DNA of 56,499 bases from assembly GCA_947504705.1 (NCBI GenBank), contig CANNIA010000022.1:1-56499 (forward strand), given 5' to 3'. How positions within the stretch are numbered: the first letter of the stretch is position 1; every line of letters begins with the position of its first letter. Below, piece by piece: positions 35,072 to 44,082 of the stretch. The notes beneath the pieces are model-generated. The model had not been told where the DNA came from and searched no databases. It worked only from the letters and a program-made list of their open reading frames with translations. Position numbers and translations under genes: made by a program. The DNA comes from Paracoccaceae bacterium. GTDB taxonomy: Bacteria; Pseudomonadota; Alphaproteobacteria; Rhodobacterales; Rhodobacteraceae.

Positions 35072-36532
35072 ATGTCGCTTGTCTCGGAATTCGCCAAGGT
35101 TGCCGCCCGCCTGCCGCAGAAGATCGCGCTGATCACAACGACCAGCCAGCTGACCTTCCACGACATCCTTGCCATGGTCCAAGTGCTGGATGACCGGCTG
35201 ACCGCGCAAGGCATCCGCCCCGGCCAGACAGTTGCCGTCGCCAGCCCAAGGGCCGAATTCATCATCCCCCTTGCGCTTTTGGCCAGCTATCGCGGCTGGA
35301 CCGTGGTCTTTTCCGGCAACAGCCCGCAGCCACTCACAGAAGCCGGACTTGCCTTCGACTGGCTGATCCTGACAGAGGCCGGGGTCGAGGGCCCAGCCGG
35401 TCGGACCATCACGATTGATCCCGCATGGTTCCGCAGCCCCGCCAAACTCACCTTGCCGGATTTCACTGCCCATCAGGGCGCCGGAGTCCGGTTCGCCTTT
35501 CCGTCCTCGGGAACGACCGGCGTAGCGAAATTCACCCTCAGTTCCGAAGCGAACCGGCTGGAAGCCATGTCCGACAACTGGCACTCCCTTGATGCGGGGC
35601 TTTCCGGCCGCCGGGGCCTTACCAGCCTTGCCCCCGGCACCGGCTGGGCCTTCACCACCAACTTCGCCTTCCTGTTGGCCGGAAGCTCGGTGGTCTCTTT
35701 GGGCACCGAGGCCAGCCAGATCCTGCCCACGCTCGACCTTTACAACGTCGATACCCTCGCCCTGACCCCGGTGATGGTCAGCCGCATGCTGGCCATTCCC
35801 GAAGCTGCCCAGTTCCTTGCCGGGGTGCGTGACATCCGCTTCGGCGGCGCCTTGGTCAGCGAAATGCTCCTGCGCGACTTCGCCCGCATTTGCTCTGCAC
35901 GCTTGTACCGCGCCTATGGTGCTGCCGAAATCGGCACCTGCCTGATGGAATGCTGGTCACCTGACACCCCACGGGCCGAAGGCTATCTTGGCCGCCTGTC
36001 CAACCCCCGCATCGAGGCCGCCTTCTTCGACGAAGACCTGAACCCGATCCCCGGTGCGACCGAAGGCATCGTCGGCTTCCGCTCGCATGGGTCAACCGGG
36101 GCGCGCAGTTATCTGACCGATCCCCATGACGCCAAGACCGGCTTTCACCACGGCTTCTTCATCCCCGGCGATGTGATGCGGCGGGAGGGGGATGACTTCT
36201 TCCTGATCGGGCGCACCAAGAACATCCTGAACATCTCGGGCAACAAATTCTCGCTGGAAATGATCGGCGAGCATCTTGCCCGCGCTTTTCCGGGCGCTGA
36301 TCTGGTGCCGCTGGTCGACACCGGCAGCGATGGGCTGGAACGGTTGGCACTGGCCTACCGGGCCGACCACGCGCTGTCAGCCGCCGAGGTGCAGCGCGCG
36401 CTGGATGCCTCCCACCGCTTTCCCGGGTTGCAGGTCACTCTGGTCGCGCGGGTGCCAATGATCCCGTTGACCCAAACCGTCAAGGCCGACATCAAGGCCC
36501 TGCGCCGCGAGATCGGCCTTGATCGGGCCTAA
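35072..36532 (+). CDS. AMP-dependent synthetase/ligase (ANL superfamily), plus-strand copy
   Basis: A 486-aa acyl-adenylate-forming enzyme divergent from the minus-strand ligase. P-loop FPSSGTTGVAKFT, YGAAEIGT, GDVMRREGDDFFLIGRTKNILNISGNKFS and a C-terminal Lys in PLTQTVKADIKALRRE. The P-loop and YGxxE motif vary from the usual TSGTTGxPK/YGxTE, and the C-terminus lacks the common GK, having VK. It probably acts on a different acid from its neighbour, or on the same acid as part of a set. The substrate is not identifiable. Confidence 0.88.
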   Translation: MSLVSEFAKVAARLPQKIALITTTSQLTFHDILAMVQVLDDRLTAQGIRPGQTVAVASPRAEFIIPLALLASYRGWTVVFSGNSPQPLTEAGLAFDWLILTEAGVEGPAGRTITIDPAWFRSPAKLTLPDFTAHQGAGVRFAFPSSGTTGVAKFTLSSEANRLEAMSDNWHSLDAGLSGRRGLTSLAPGTGWAFTTNFAFLLAGSSVVSLGTEASQILPTLDLYNVDTLALTPVMVSRMLAIPEAAQFLAGVRDIRFGGALVSEMLLRDFARICSARLYRAYGAAEIGTCLMECWSPDTPRAEGYLGRLSNPRIEAAFFDEDLNPIPGATEGIVGFRSHGSTGARSYLTDPHDAKTGFHHGFFIPGDVMRREGDDFFLIGRTKNILNISGNKFSLEMIGEHLARAFPGADLVPLVDTGSDGLERLALAYRADHALSAAEVQRALDASHRFPGLQVTLVARVPMIPLTQTVKADIKALRREIGLDRA

Positions 36533-36540
36533 GTGCAAAA

Positions 36541-36563
36541 CAAAAGGCCGCCCGAAGGCGGCC
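36541..36563 (-). terminator. intrinsic terminator of the outer-membrane protein gene
   Basis: On the minus strand GGCCGCC-TTCG-GGCGGCC is followed by TTTTGTTTTG: a 7-bp GC stem with an ultrastable TTCG loop and a T-rich tail. It starts 25 bp after the OMP stop and also lies 9 bp after the convergent ligase stop. Confidence 0.85.
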
Positions 36564-36587
36564 CATATTCCTTGCGGAAAGCCCTGA

Positions 36588-37178
36588 TCAGAACCGCAGA
36601 CCGACGCGCAGCGAAAAGGTGTTCAGCGTTGCGTCATCGAAATAGAAGGCCGGGCGAGAACTCAGATCCAGATCCCGAGTCAGATATTCGCCGCCGACAA
36701 AGCCCTTGTTGCCCAGCGAGGTTTCAAACCCAAGACCGATGGCCGTGGCGCTGGCATCGCCGTCGTCTACTGTGTTTAAAGCGCCAAATATGTCGATGTC
36801 CATCGTCGACCGACCAACGACACCATAGACCAGCGTCTTGCCGAACACCCGGCCCGCGCGCAGCTTGAGGTCGCGGACGTTCTCGGCATCCATTTGCGGA
36901 TTGTTGCCGTCAAAGCTTTCGTAATCGCCGTTCGAGAAGGCTAGTTCGGCCCCGAACAGCCAATCGCCCATGACATGGTTGTAGCCGATGAAACCGCCAC
37001 CTGCATTCCCGTCGAAGGAATAGGTGTCGTTGTTGTCATGGATATCGCCCGAGCCATTGGTATAGCTCAAGCCGCCGTAAAGGCCGTCGAAGTCCTGAGC
37101 CTTTGCCGCCCCGGCCATGGCAACGATGACCGCCGCCCCGCCCTTGATCGCAAGTTCCGCGTGATTCCGTTTCGACAT
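36588..37178 (-). CDS. small outer-membrane beta-barrel protein
   Basis: A 196-aa protein with an N-terminal signal (IKGGAAVIVAMAGAAKAQD) followed by alternating hydrophobic/polar strands rich in Gly, Asn and aromatic residues. It ends in FSLRVGLRF, the C-terminal Phe signature for BAM-assembled barrels. Size fits an 8-strand OmpA/OmpW-like or Opa-like barrel. It sits alone between the ligase genes with its own terminator, and may be an unrelated insertion or the outer-membrane entry route. The function is unknown. Confidence 0.8.
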   Translation of the reverse strand: MSKRNHAELAIKGGAAVIVAMAGAAKAQDFDGLYGGLSYTNGSGDIHDNNDTYSFDGNAGGGFIGYNHVMGDWLFGAELAFSNGDYESFDGNNPQMDAENVRDLKLRAGRVFGKTLVYGVVGRSTMDIDIFGALNTVDDGDASATAIGLGFETSLGNKGFVGGEYLTRDLDLSSRPAFYFDDATLNTFSLRVGLRF

Positions 37179-37291
37179 GACCGTCCTCCACGAATTTTCC
37201 CAAACACTAGACGCAGTCCGTTCAAATCGGAAGACCGGAATTCAAAATTTCTTGGCGGTGATGCAAAAACGCCACTCTTCCCGCCGCAAGT

Positions 37292-38401
37292 TCAGTCTTT
37301 CCTGGCCGCTGCACCCGCATCAAGCCCCTTCCGCCGTCGCCGCCGCCGCGCCGCAAGCACCCGGTCCCGGCAAGCCTCGCGGTCGGGCAAGCCATCGGCA
37401 AGTCGAGGCAGGGCATCCCCCAGCAAAAACCGCCCCGGCACCGCCGCGCGCCCACCCAGCCGCAAGGCCGCGATCTTCGCCTCGCTTGTCACCTGCGGCA
37501 AGTCCGCCCCCAGTGCCAACGTCAGAAACGCAGTCAGCCGGTCGGGCTTGCCCGCTTTCGGTGCCATGAAAGTCATGGCATCCGCCACACCGTCGATCTC
37601 GCGGAACAACTGGTCCAGAAGATCAAACAAAGCCGCTTCCGCCCCCCGATCCCCCTCAAGATCCGCCCCGTCGCTCACCCGCTCGAACACCTCAAGCGGC
37701 AGATCCCCAGCCTTCCCCCAAAGCCGCAGCTCCCGAAACCGGCCCCCGGCCCAACCCGCCAGACACTCCGCTACCGCCCCGGACCGCCCCGCCACCAGCA
37801 CCACGCCTTCCGCCCGCCACACCCCAGGCTCCGCACTCTCGACCAGCACCCCGCCATGATACAGCACAGCCAAGGCCAGCATCAGTTGCTCCGGCTCCTG
37901 CGGCCCTCCCAGCCCCACAACCGCCGCCCCCGGCCGGTCAAACACCCCGGCCTCCGCCCGAAATCGCGCCAACAGGTCCGCATCCGCAAACCCCCGCCCG
38001 CCCAATCTCAGCCAAACTTCGCCCGCCGCGACGCCCGGAAACATCCCCTCGACCTCGGCCATCGGCTGCACCGCCCAAGCCTCATCGACCAAGACCGCAC
38101 CTGGCAACAGCGTGCCGTCCGGGGCGGTATCCAACAAAAGGTCCACCCCTTTCGCCCCCGCCATATCCCAGCGCCCACCCAGCAAACCCACCGCAAGCAT
38201 CGACGCCAGGCTCACCACCAGATCATCCGACCGCAGCGCCACCCGCGACCCCCGCCCGATCCCCCGCCGCCAAAGATGCAGCGCCATATTCCGCGCCACC
38301 TCTGCCAAGGCCATCCCGCTCAGCCGCAGTTCCGGGGCAACCAGCACCGCAGCCTCCCCCCGGCGTGCCAATTCCATCAGAATCTGCCCTGCCAGGCCCA
38401 C
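37292..38401 (-). CDS. degenerate acyl-adenylating (ANL-like) protein lacking catalytic motifs
   Basis: A 369-aa protein similar in outline to the two ligases. The N-terminal region (RLSGMALAEVARNMALHLWRRGIGRGSRVALRSDD) and the C-terminal domain (GVADAMTFMAPKAGKPDRLTAFLTL, then LPRLADGLPDREACR) are recognisable. However, no SGTTG P-loop or YGxTE motif is visible, and the expected catalytic Lys of PRTxxGKxDR is replaced in LADGLPDR. It is about 120 aa shorter than the others. The frame is clean and GTG 38401 has a strong AAGGAGG site, so it looks maintained rather than decaying. A regulatory or scaffold partner of the neighbouring ligases is one possibility. Confidence 0.65.
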   Translation of the reverse strand: MGLAGQILMELARRGEAAVLVAPELRLSGMALAEVARNMALHLWRRGIGRGSRVALRSDDLVVSLASMLAVGLLGGRWDMAGAKGVDLLLDTAPDGTLLPGAVLVDEAWAVQPMAEVEGMFPGVAAGEVWLRLGGRGFADADLLARFRAEAGVFDRPGAAVVGLGGPQEPEQLMLALAVLYHGGVLVESAEPGVWRAEGVVLVAGRSGAVAECLAGWAGGRFRELRLWGKAGDLPLEVFERVSDGADLEGDRGAEAALFDLLDQLFREIDGVADAMTFMAPKAGKPDRLTAFLTLALGADLPQVTSEAKIAALRLGGRAAVPGRFLLGDALPRLADGLPDREACRDRVLAARRRRRRKGLDAGAAARKD

Positions 38402-38555
38402 ATCCGCCTCCTTCGCTTTCCCGTTTCATGGCAGTTGGTGCGGGCATTGTCACCCGCCCAATGTCGGCCTTGGATTGCCAAGCGGTTGCATGTCCCTGAT
38501 GCGCCCCTAGATTAGTAGACGCTTTGCCGCCTAACTTTGAGGCTAGGAGGCCGAG

Positions 38556-38831
38556 ATGGGGACGGGCAACTACAGCGACGAGTTCAAGCGGGATGCGGTG
38601 CAGCAGATCACGGTGCGTGGGTATCCGGTTCGGGAGGTTTCGCGGCGCCCGGGGGTGAGTTCGCACTCGCTCTACAAGTGACTTAGGCTGTTCGCCGAGC
38701 CAGCGCCTAAGTTGGGCAGCATTGACCACGAAGCCGAGAACCGACGGTTGAAGCGGGGGCTGGCTCGGGTGACCGAGGAGCGCGACATCTTAAAAAAGGC
38801 AACGGCGTACTTCGCGCGCGAGTCCCAATGA
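38556..38831 (+). pseudogene. IS3-family orfA with in-frame TGA
   Basis: Reads MGTGNYSDEFKRDAVQQITV, then REVS...GVSSHSLYK, TGA at 38679-38681, and LRLFAEPAP...ENRRLKRGLARVTEERDILKKATAYFARESQ. This is the HTH and leucine-zipper region of an IS3 OrfA. The stop falls where the family has Trp (SLYKWL), consistent with TGG to TGA. Codon spacing is otherwise intact, and orfB begins at the overlapping ATG 38828. Confidence 0.85.
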
Positions 38832-39216
38832 AGTACGCTTTCATCCGGGCGCATCAGAACGAGTTCGGTGTCCGGGCCATGTGCCGGGTGCTGCGGGTTC
38901 ACTTCGGTGGCTTCTACGCCTGGCTTAAGGAACCGTTAAGCCGCCGCGCGCAGGACGATGCGCGCCAGACGGAACTGATCCGGCAGGCCTGGTCCGAGAG
39001 CGGCAAGGTCTATGGCTATCGCAAGCTCGCTGACGATCTGCGTGACCAAGGCGAGCACGTTTCGGAGAACCGAGTGGCACGGCTGGCATCAATGGCCGGG
39101 ATTGCCGCGCAGGTTGGCTACAAGCGCCGTCCCGGCCGCTATGGCGGCAAGCCCGCCATCCTCGTGAACAACACCCTGGACCGGCAGTTTGAGGTCGATA
39201 CGCCCGACAGGGTCTG

Positions 39217-39253
39217 CCTATCGGCGATTGAAGGCAATCGCCTGTCGGCAACA
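39217..39253 (+). repeat. palindromic mini-insertion in IS3 orfB
   Basis: The core GGCGATTGAAGGCAATCGCC (39223-39242) is a perfect 8-bp palindrome with AAGG loop, flanked by GCC and GGC at 4-nt distance on each side. The same core with a different loop occurs in the IS5 transposase at 51121-51140. Removing 37 nt restores the IS3 frame (DRV-W-VTDITY). Confidence 0.8.
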
Positions 39254-39515
39254 GGTGACCGACATCACCTACATCAAGACCCATGAGGGCTGGTTGTATC
39301 TTTCGGTCGTGATCGATCTGGTCTCGCGACGCGTGGTCGGCTGGTCCGCCCAGCCCCGCATGACGACTGACCTGGCGCTGCAGGCCTTGCTGGCTGCAGT
39401 CTGGCGACGCAAACCCAAGACCTGAGTGATGATCCATTCCGACCAGGGATCGCAGTTCACCAGCCGCGAGTGGCAGGTGTTCCTTGGCCAGCACAATCTG
39501 GAGGCCAGCATGAGC

Positions 39516-39551
39516 TGCCGAGGGAACTGCCGAGGGAACTGCCGAGGGAAC
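39516..39551 (+). repeat. 12-bp in-frame triplication in IS3 orfB
   Basis: TGCCGAGGGAAC is repeated three times exactly, encoding CRGN-CRGN-CRGN before CHDNAVAESFF. Family members have one RGN at this place, so 24 nt are extra. The frame is kept. Confidence 0.92.
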
Positions 39552-39785
39552 TGCCATGACAATGCGGTGGCCGAAAGCTTCTTCCAACTCTTGAAGCGGG
39601 AACGCATCCGGCGCCGCACCTACCTGACCCGCGAAGCCGCAAGGCAGGACGTCTTCGACTACATCGAGATGTTCTACAACCCGAAGCGTAAGCACACGAA
39701 CAACGGCATGCTGTCGCCCGTTGACTTCGAAACCAGGCAGCAGAAACTGAACGAGGCAGGTGTCTAGGAAACTAGGGGCACCTCA

Positions 39786-40176
39786 GATATCCTTCACGAC
39801 CCGCTTGGCAGGCGCCTTCGTCGTCACGGGTTTCTTCATCATCTTCAACTCCAACTGGGGTAAAGATGAGCCGCAAACCCTCCGCTACGCAATCATGCAA
39901 AACTGTTCCATGGGCGCTGATGGCGGACAGCTTTTTTGGGCCACGGAAAATGAAGCCCTAGGTGACCGTTGGGCCACGGTTGCCAACCGCTCCAAAGCAC
40001 CAATGTCATTTCTACCTGACCTCACGCTCCGCAGGGACGAAAGCCGCGGCAGCCAAGGGCAAGGTAAGGTTCGTAGCATTGCCGTTGACATCTACGGGTG
40101 CCGTCAAGGAAGCCGATTGTGAAACGTCGTATAGCTATGAGCCGGCCGGAGCTTCAGCCGAGTAAAGGCACTTAGT
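39786..40176. other. 391-bp segment after the IS3 element with no supported gene
   Basis: No frame runs through it convincingly. One frame (to 40122) reads KDEPQTLRYAIMQNCSMGADGGQ and a second (39962-40165) ends KEADCETSYSYEPAGASAE. Together they may be a small frameshifted gene whose 5' end was cut by the IS. Base composition is visibly less GC-rich than neighbouring genes. I do not recognise either peptide. The stop at 40163-40165 is 11 bp from the end of the convergent kinase gene. Confidence 0.35.
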
Positions 40177-41799
40177 TTAGCCCTTTGCCAGATCTTCGAA
40201 CAGTCTTGTCACACCTTCTGCCCCGGGATCGTTGTGACCCTTGAGCTTGTCGGGGGCCAGGTAGCTTGCCCGTCCCGCCTTCGCTCTGGTCATCTGGGCA
40301 GTTGCATTGGCCCCCTCCCGTGCGGCCTTCGCGGCGGCTTGGACCCCGTTGGGCAGCGCGGCAAGGGCAGGGGCAAGGGCGTCAATCATCGTGCGGTGGC
40401 CGGGCGCGGCACCACCGACCTGCATGACGCGGTCAAGGCCAGCGCTAAGCGCGCCGATCCACATCTTGCCCGAGGCGCTGGCGTCACCCGCGGCCGCAAA
40501 GAAAATGGCAAGCAAGACCCCGGATGATCCGCCCATCGTCTGGCTGAGCTCCATGCCGATTGCCCGGTAAAGCTGGGTTGAATCGGCCAAGGGTAGACGG
40601 TCAAGCGCGGAAAGAAGCGCACGCGCTGCCCCCGCAAGGGTGCTGCCGGTGTCGCCGTCTCCGGATTTTGCGTCGAGCTGGTTGAGATCGGCTTCGCAGG
40701 CGATCAGCGCCTTGCAGCAGCGATCAATCAGCGCGCGGCGTGAGGGGTGGGCGCTGGGCACCGGTTGGATGGGGGCAAGGCCATCGGGCAGGGGGCGAAT
40801 GGCGACGGCTCCGAACGGGAGGAGGCCGGGCCAGGCATGGGGCCCGACCGGCGCGGCGAGGCTGGTCACTTGGGCGTGGTCGACCGGCAGGAGCGAAACC
40901 GAAAAGCCGTGCATGTCAAGTGAGGTCATGAGGGGGGCAGGGCCGATCATCCATTTGACACGTCCACCCAAGGGCGAGCGGGCGAGTTCCTCGGCTAGAA
41001 CCGACATTTCAAGCGGCGTGGTAGACCCGAGGTTGTTGAGAAGCGCCACATGATCGCCCGCGCCGGTGTGGGGCAAAAGTTTATCGACCACCATCTGCAT
41101 GGCCGAGCGCGCCCCCGAGAAGTCAACCTGTTCGATCCCGGCCTCGCCATGGATGCCAAGGCCCAGTTCGGCCTTTCCTGTGGCGATGCGATCCTCTTTC
41201 GGAGAACCGGGGACACTGCAGGTATCAAGCGACATGCCGATAGAGATCGCACATTGGATCACGGCGCTTGCAGCAGCGGTGATTGTGTCAAGGTCGGCAC
41301 CTGTTTCGGCCATGGCGCCAGCGATCTTGTGAACAAAAAGGGTTCCGGCAACGCCCCGAGCTTGCGGCAGATCGGGAAGGGCCACGTCGTCATCAACGAT
41401 GACCATCGCGACCTTGAGCCCGAAGGCCCGGGCGCGTTCCGCGGCAAGGCCAAAGTTCAGCCGGTCGCCGGTGTAGTTCTTGACAATGAGAAGGCAGCCA
41501 GCCTTGCCCGTGACGGCAAGAATCCCTGCAAGCACGGCATCCACCGAAGGGCTTGCGAAAACGTCACCACAGACCGCAGCCGTAAGCATTCCCTGACCGA
41601 CGAAACCTGCGTGCGAAGGTTCGTGGCCGGAACCACCGCCAGACACCAAGGCAACCTTTTGGCGGTCCCAATCGGTACGGACAACGACCCGGATATGCGG
41701 ATAGCCGTCAAGGCGTGCAAGTTTGCCGCCGCTGGTTCTGAGCAGGCCGTCGATGGCTTCGGTGACGAGGCTCTCGCGGGAGTTCATGAACTGTTTCAT
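40177..41799 (-). CDS. dihydroxyacetone-kinase-family enzyme (DhaK+DhaL fused, ATP-dependent)
   Basis: A 540-aa single-chain DAK kinase. The DhaK part (1-330) has VSGGGSGHEPSHAGFVG and the covalent-substrate His in LGLGIHGEAGIEQ; the DhaL part (~345-540) has the ATP/Mg ligands in DAKSGDGDTGSTLAGAAR. The first ATG (MKQFMNSRESL) is used. It phosphorylates a short ketose such as dihydroxyacetone, or a tetrulose as in the LerK/DerK members. It is the last gene of the ABC operon below, replacing the glycerol kinase that usually accompanies that transporter type, so the imported solute is probably a C3-C4 ketose or polyol. Confidence 0.9.
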   Translation of the reverse strand: MKQFMNSRESLVTEAIDGLLRTSGGKLARLDGYPHIRVVVRTDWDRQKVALVSGGGSGHEPSHAGFVGQGMLTAAVCGDVFASPSVDAVLAGILAVTGKAGCLLIVKNYTGDRLNFGLAAERARAFGLKVAMVIVDDDVALPDLPQARGVAGTLFVHKIAGAMAETGADLDTITAAASAVIQCAISIGMSLDTCSVPGSPKEDRIATGKAELGLGIHGEAGIEQVDFSGARSAMQMVVDKLLPHTGAGDHVALLNNLGSTTPLEMSVLAEELARSPLGGRVKWMIGPAPLMTSLDMHGFSVSLLPVDHAQVTSLAAPVGPHAWPGLLPFGAVAIRPLPDGLAPIQPVPSAHPSRRALIDRCCKALIACEADLNQLDAKSGDGDTGSTLAGAARALLSALDRLPLADSTQLYRAIGMELSQTMGGSSGVLLAIFFAAAGDASASGKMWIGALSAGLDRVMQVGGAAPGHRTMIDALAPALAALPNGVQAAAKAAREGANATAQMTRAKAGRASYLAPDKLKGHNDPGAEGVTRLFEDLAKG

Positions 41800-41811
41800 G
41801 GGGCTGGCCTT

Positions 41812-42804
41812 TCAGATGCGGTTGCCGGTGGCGTCGAACCAAAGGGGGTTATGGGGGCGAATCTTCAAGGTCTCGCCCGGCTTCAAAGCCGTATGCGGCT
41901 CGGTGAGAGTAATCAGGTTGTGGGGCCCCAGGGTCAGGTGAAGACGGGTCTGGTCGCCCAAATGCTCGACCCGGTGGATGGTCGTATCTTGCCCTTCGCC
42001 TACCAGGATGTGTTCGGGGCGTAGGCCGATCTGAGCCGCGTTGTCTGGGGCGCCAGGGAAGGCGCTCGCAGGAAGCAGATTGATGTGTGGCTGGCCAAGG
42101 CGGGCGGCGACATAGGTGGACACCGGGTTTTCGTAGATATCCCGGGGCGTTCCGAACTGAACCAGTTTTCCGCGATCCAGAACGCCGACATGGGTGGCCA
42201 TGGTCATCGCCTCGATCTGGTCGTGGGTGACGTAAAGGAAGGTAGCGGCCATATCGGCATGGATACGCTTCAACTCGATCCGCAGGTCCGCCCGCAGTTT
42301 GGCGTCCAGTGAGGAGAGCGGTTCATCCATCAGGTAAATGCTTGGGTTACGGACAAGGGCACGGCCGATGGAAACCCGCTGCATCTCGCCCCCTGACAGC
42401 GCGGTGGCCTTGTTGTCCAGCTTGTGGGGGATGCGCAGAACCTCGGCCACCTCTTGCACCCGCTTGGCGATCTCGGCTTCCGGCATGGCGATGATGGGAG
42501 AGCGGAGCGGGAAGGCGAGGTTGTCGCGGACAGTGAGGTGGGGATAAAGCGAGTATTGCTGAAAGACCATCGCCACGTCACGTTGGGCGGGAGTGACCTG
42601 CATGACGGAATGGCCGGCGATACGGACATCGCCGTTGTCGGGTTTGTCGAGCCCAGCGATTAGGCGCAGGATGGTGGTCTTTCCCGCCCCCGTTGGGCCA
42701 AGAAGGACGACGAAAGCACCGTCTGGGATCGTCATGCCGACATCCTGCAGCGCCCGGGTGGTGCCGTAGGATTTGCTAAGCCCTGTGAGGATGACTTCAG
42801 CCAT
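41812..42804 (-). CDS. carbohydrate ABC transporter ATPase (MalK/UgpC type), second copy
   Basis: A 330-aa ATPase with Walker A GPTGAGKT, signature LSGGEMQRVSIGRAL, Walker B IYLMDEPLSSLD and a C-terminal TOBE/OB region (GLRPEHILVGEG). ATG 42804 overlaps the end of the preceding ATPase gene by 8 bp. Having two different ATPases in one operon is typical of GlpS/GlpT of rhizobial glycerol transporters, where they heterodimerise. Confidence 0.9.
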   Translation of the reverse strand: MAEVILTGLSKSYGTTRALQDVGMTIPDGAFVVLLGPTGAGKTTILRLIAGLDKPDNGDVRIAGHSVMQVTPAQRDVAMVFQQYSLYPHLTVRDNLAFPLRSPIIAMPEAEIAKRVQEVAEVLRIPHKLDNKATALSGGEMQRVSIGRALVRNPSIYLMDEPLSSLDAKLRADLRIELKRIHADMAATFLYVTHDQIEAMTMATHVGVLDRGKLVQFGTPRDIYENPVSTYVAARLGQPHINLLPASAFPGAPDNAAQIGLRPEHILVGEGQDTTIHRVEHLGDQTRLHLTLGPHNLITLTEPHTALKPGETLKIRPHNPLWFDATGNRI

Positions 42805-43891
42805 GAAAGACCCCGGCATTGGCGGCGGTGCGCAAAGCGCGGCCTGTGGTGGCGTCGAAAAGCGAAAGCCGAGGTGCCGAGAGGTTCAGCCCGGTCAGGT
42901 CGCCGGGTTTGGCGGGAAGGGCAGAGGAGGTGCGCGCCTTCACCGGGCCAAAGGGGGTAGACAGGATGACGATCTGGGTGGTGCCAAGATATTCCACCGC
43001 CTCGATCCGGCCACGCAAAGGGGCCGTGTCAGAAAGGCTGACATGTTCGGGACGAACGCCAAGGACAAGGGCTCCGGCGGCAGGTTCCTGAACCTGGGGC
43101 AGGGTCACAGGAAAGTCGCCAAGGGTGACCGTCTCGGCCCCCTTGGTTGCGTTGCCTTCGAACCGCAGAAAATTCATCGCGGGACTTCCGATGAAGTCGG
43201 CGACAAACAGGGAGGCTGGGTGGTCATAGATGTCCTGCGGTGTGCCGAATTGTTCAACGACGCCATGGTTCATCACCACGATCTTGTCGCCCATCTGCAT
43301 CGCTTCAAGCTGATCATGGGTGACGTAGACGGTGGTGGCGAGCATCCGGTCGTGCAGGGCGCGAAGCTCCTCTGCCATGATCTCGCGGAATTCGGAGTCG
43401 AGCGCACCAAGGGGTTCGTCCATCATAAACGCCTTGGGGTTTCTGACGATGGCGCGACCAAGGGCGACGCGCTGGCGGTCACCGCCTGACAACCCACCCA
43501 CGGGTTTGTCGAGCATGTGGTCGATCCGAAGGATCTTGGCGACCTCGGCCACCTTGCGCTGGATCTCTGCCTTGGGGACGCCTTGTGACGCAAGCGGATA
43601 GGCGATGTTCTTGCGCACGTTCATATGCGGGTAAAGCGCGAACATCTGGAAAACCAGGGCGATGTCGCGCTGGCTGGCAGGGCGCTGGCTGACGTCAACA
43701 CCATCAATCAGGATTTCACCGGAGGTCGGGAGTTCCAGCCCCGCGATCATACGCAGCGTGGTGGTCTTGCCGCAGCCCGACGGCCCAAGCAGCATGAAGA
43801 ACTCGCCATCCTTGATTGTGAAGGACGATCCCTTGACGGCGGTGAACGCGCCGAATTCCTTGCGAAGGTTGCGAATGACGATCTCGGCCAT
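42797..43891 (-). CDS. carbohydrate ABC transporter ATPase (MalK/UgpC type), first copy
   Basis: A 364-aa ATPase: Walker A GPSGCGKT, signature LSGGDRQRVALGRAI, Walker B FMMDEPLGALD, and GVRPEHVSLSD in the C-terminal regulatory domain. The signature has Asp where most have Gln/Glu (SGGD). ATG 43891 (MAEIVIRNLRKEFG) is chosen; the upstream extension overlaps the small membrane protein gene and has no family match. Confidence 0.9.
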   Translation of the reverse strand: MAEIVIRNLRKEFGAFTAVKGSSFTIKDGEFFMLLGPSGCGKTTTLRMIAGLELPTSGEILIDGVDVSQRPASQRDIALVFQMFALYPHMNVRKNIAYPLASQGVPKAEIQRKVAEVAKILRIDHMLDKPVGGLSGGDRQRVALGRAIVRNPKAFMMDEPLGALDSEFREIMAEELRALHDRMLATTVYVTHDQLEAMQMGDKIVVMNHGVVEQFGTPQDIYDHPASLFVADFIGSPAMNFLRFEGNATKGAETVTLGDFPVTLPQVQEPAAGALVLGVRPEHVSLSDTAPLRGRIEAVEYLGTTQIVILSTPFGPVKARTSSALPAKPGDLTGLNLSAPRLSLFDATTGRALRTAANAGVFHG

Positions 43892-43893
43892 GT

Positions 43894-44082
43894 CTATTCC
43901 GGAAAATGGCTGGTGATGATGAACAACACGGTGCCGACAAGGGTCACGACGAAGGACCAGGTGTAGGCCCACAGGAAGAACGGCTGCATCAGCATCACCA
44001 CCCCAAGCGCGATAAGGATGGTGGCCAGCATCTCCCATGGACCACGGCGAAGGCGGCGAAGGCCGTCGAGGAAAGCGGTCAT
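43894..44082 (-). CDS. DUF2160-like small membrane protein of the ABC operon
   Basis: A 62-aa protein with two helices (WEMLATILIALGVVMLMQPFF and WAYTWSFVVTLVGTVLFIITSHF). A DUF2160 protein of this size lies at the same place in the glpSTPQV glycerol-transport operons of rhizobia. It overlaps the upstream permease (ATGA) and ends 2 bp before the ATPase gene. Its role is not known; a transporter accessory subunit is likely. Confidence 0.8.
   Translation of the reverse strand: MTAFLDGLRRLRRGPWEMLATILIALGVVMLMQPFFLWAYTWSFVVTLVGTVLFIITSHFPE

Larger units (their letters stand above)
38828..39767 (+). pseudogene. IS3-family orfB transposase, multiply disrupted
   Basis: The N-terminal part (MKYAFIRAHQNEFGVRAMC... 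[23 protein letters not shown]) is normal. A 37-nt palindromic insertion at 39217-39253 then shifts the frame just before [16 protein letters not shown] (first catalytic Asp). A TGA at 39423-39425 precedes VMIHSDQGSQ (second Asp) by 16 nt. The 12-bp block for CRGN is present three times at 39516-39551, just before CHDNAVAESFF (catalytic Glu at 39573). The rest to TAG at 39765-39767 is normal. It cannot make active transposase. Confidence 0.9.
38497..39785 (+). mobile_element. inactivated IS3-family element
   Basis: About 1289 bp bounded by imperfect terminal repeats: TGATGCGCCCCTAG at the left, and on the opposite strand TGAGGTGCCCCTAG at the right, each followed by a TAGAC. It carries overlapping orfA and orfB. 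Both frames are broken (nonsense codons, a 37-nt palindromic insertion, a 24-nt repeat expansion). The flanking bases do not form a target duplication (CCC before, GAT after), so the insertion is old or one flank was rearranged. Confidence 0.88.

Noticed and set aside
39516-39551. Triplicated 12-mer as a CRISPR-like or satellite array
   Set aside because: Units are contiguous without spacers, in frame, and lie inside a transposase gene.
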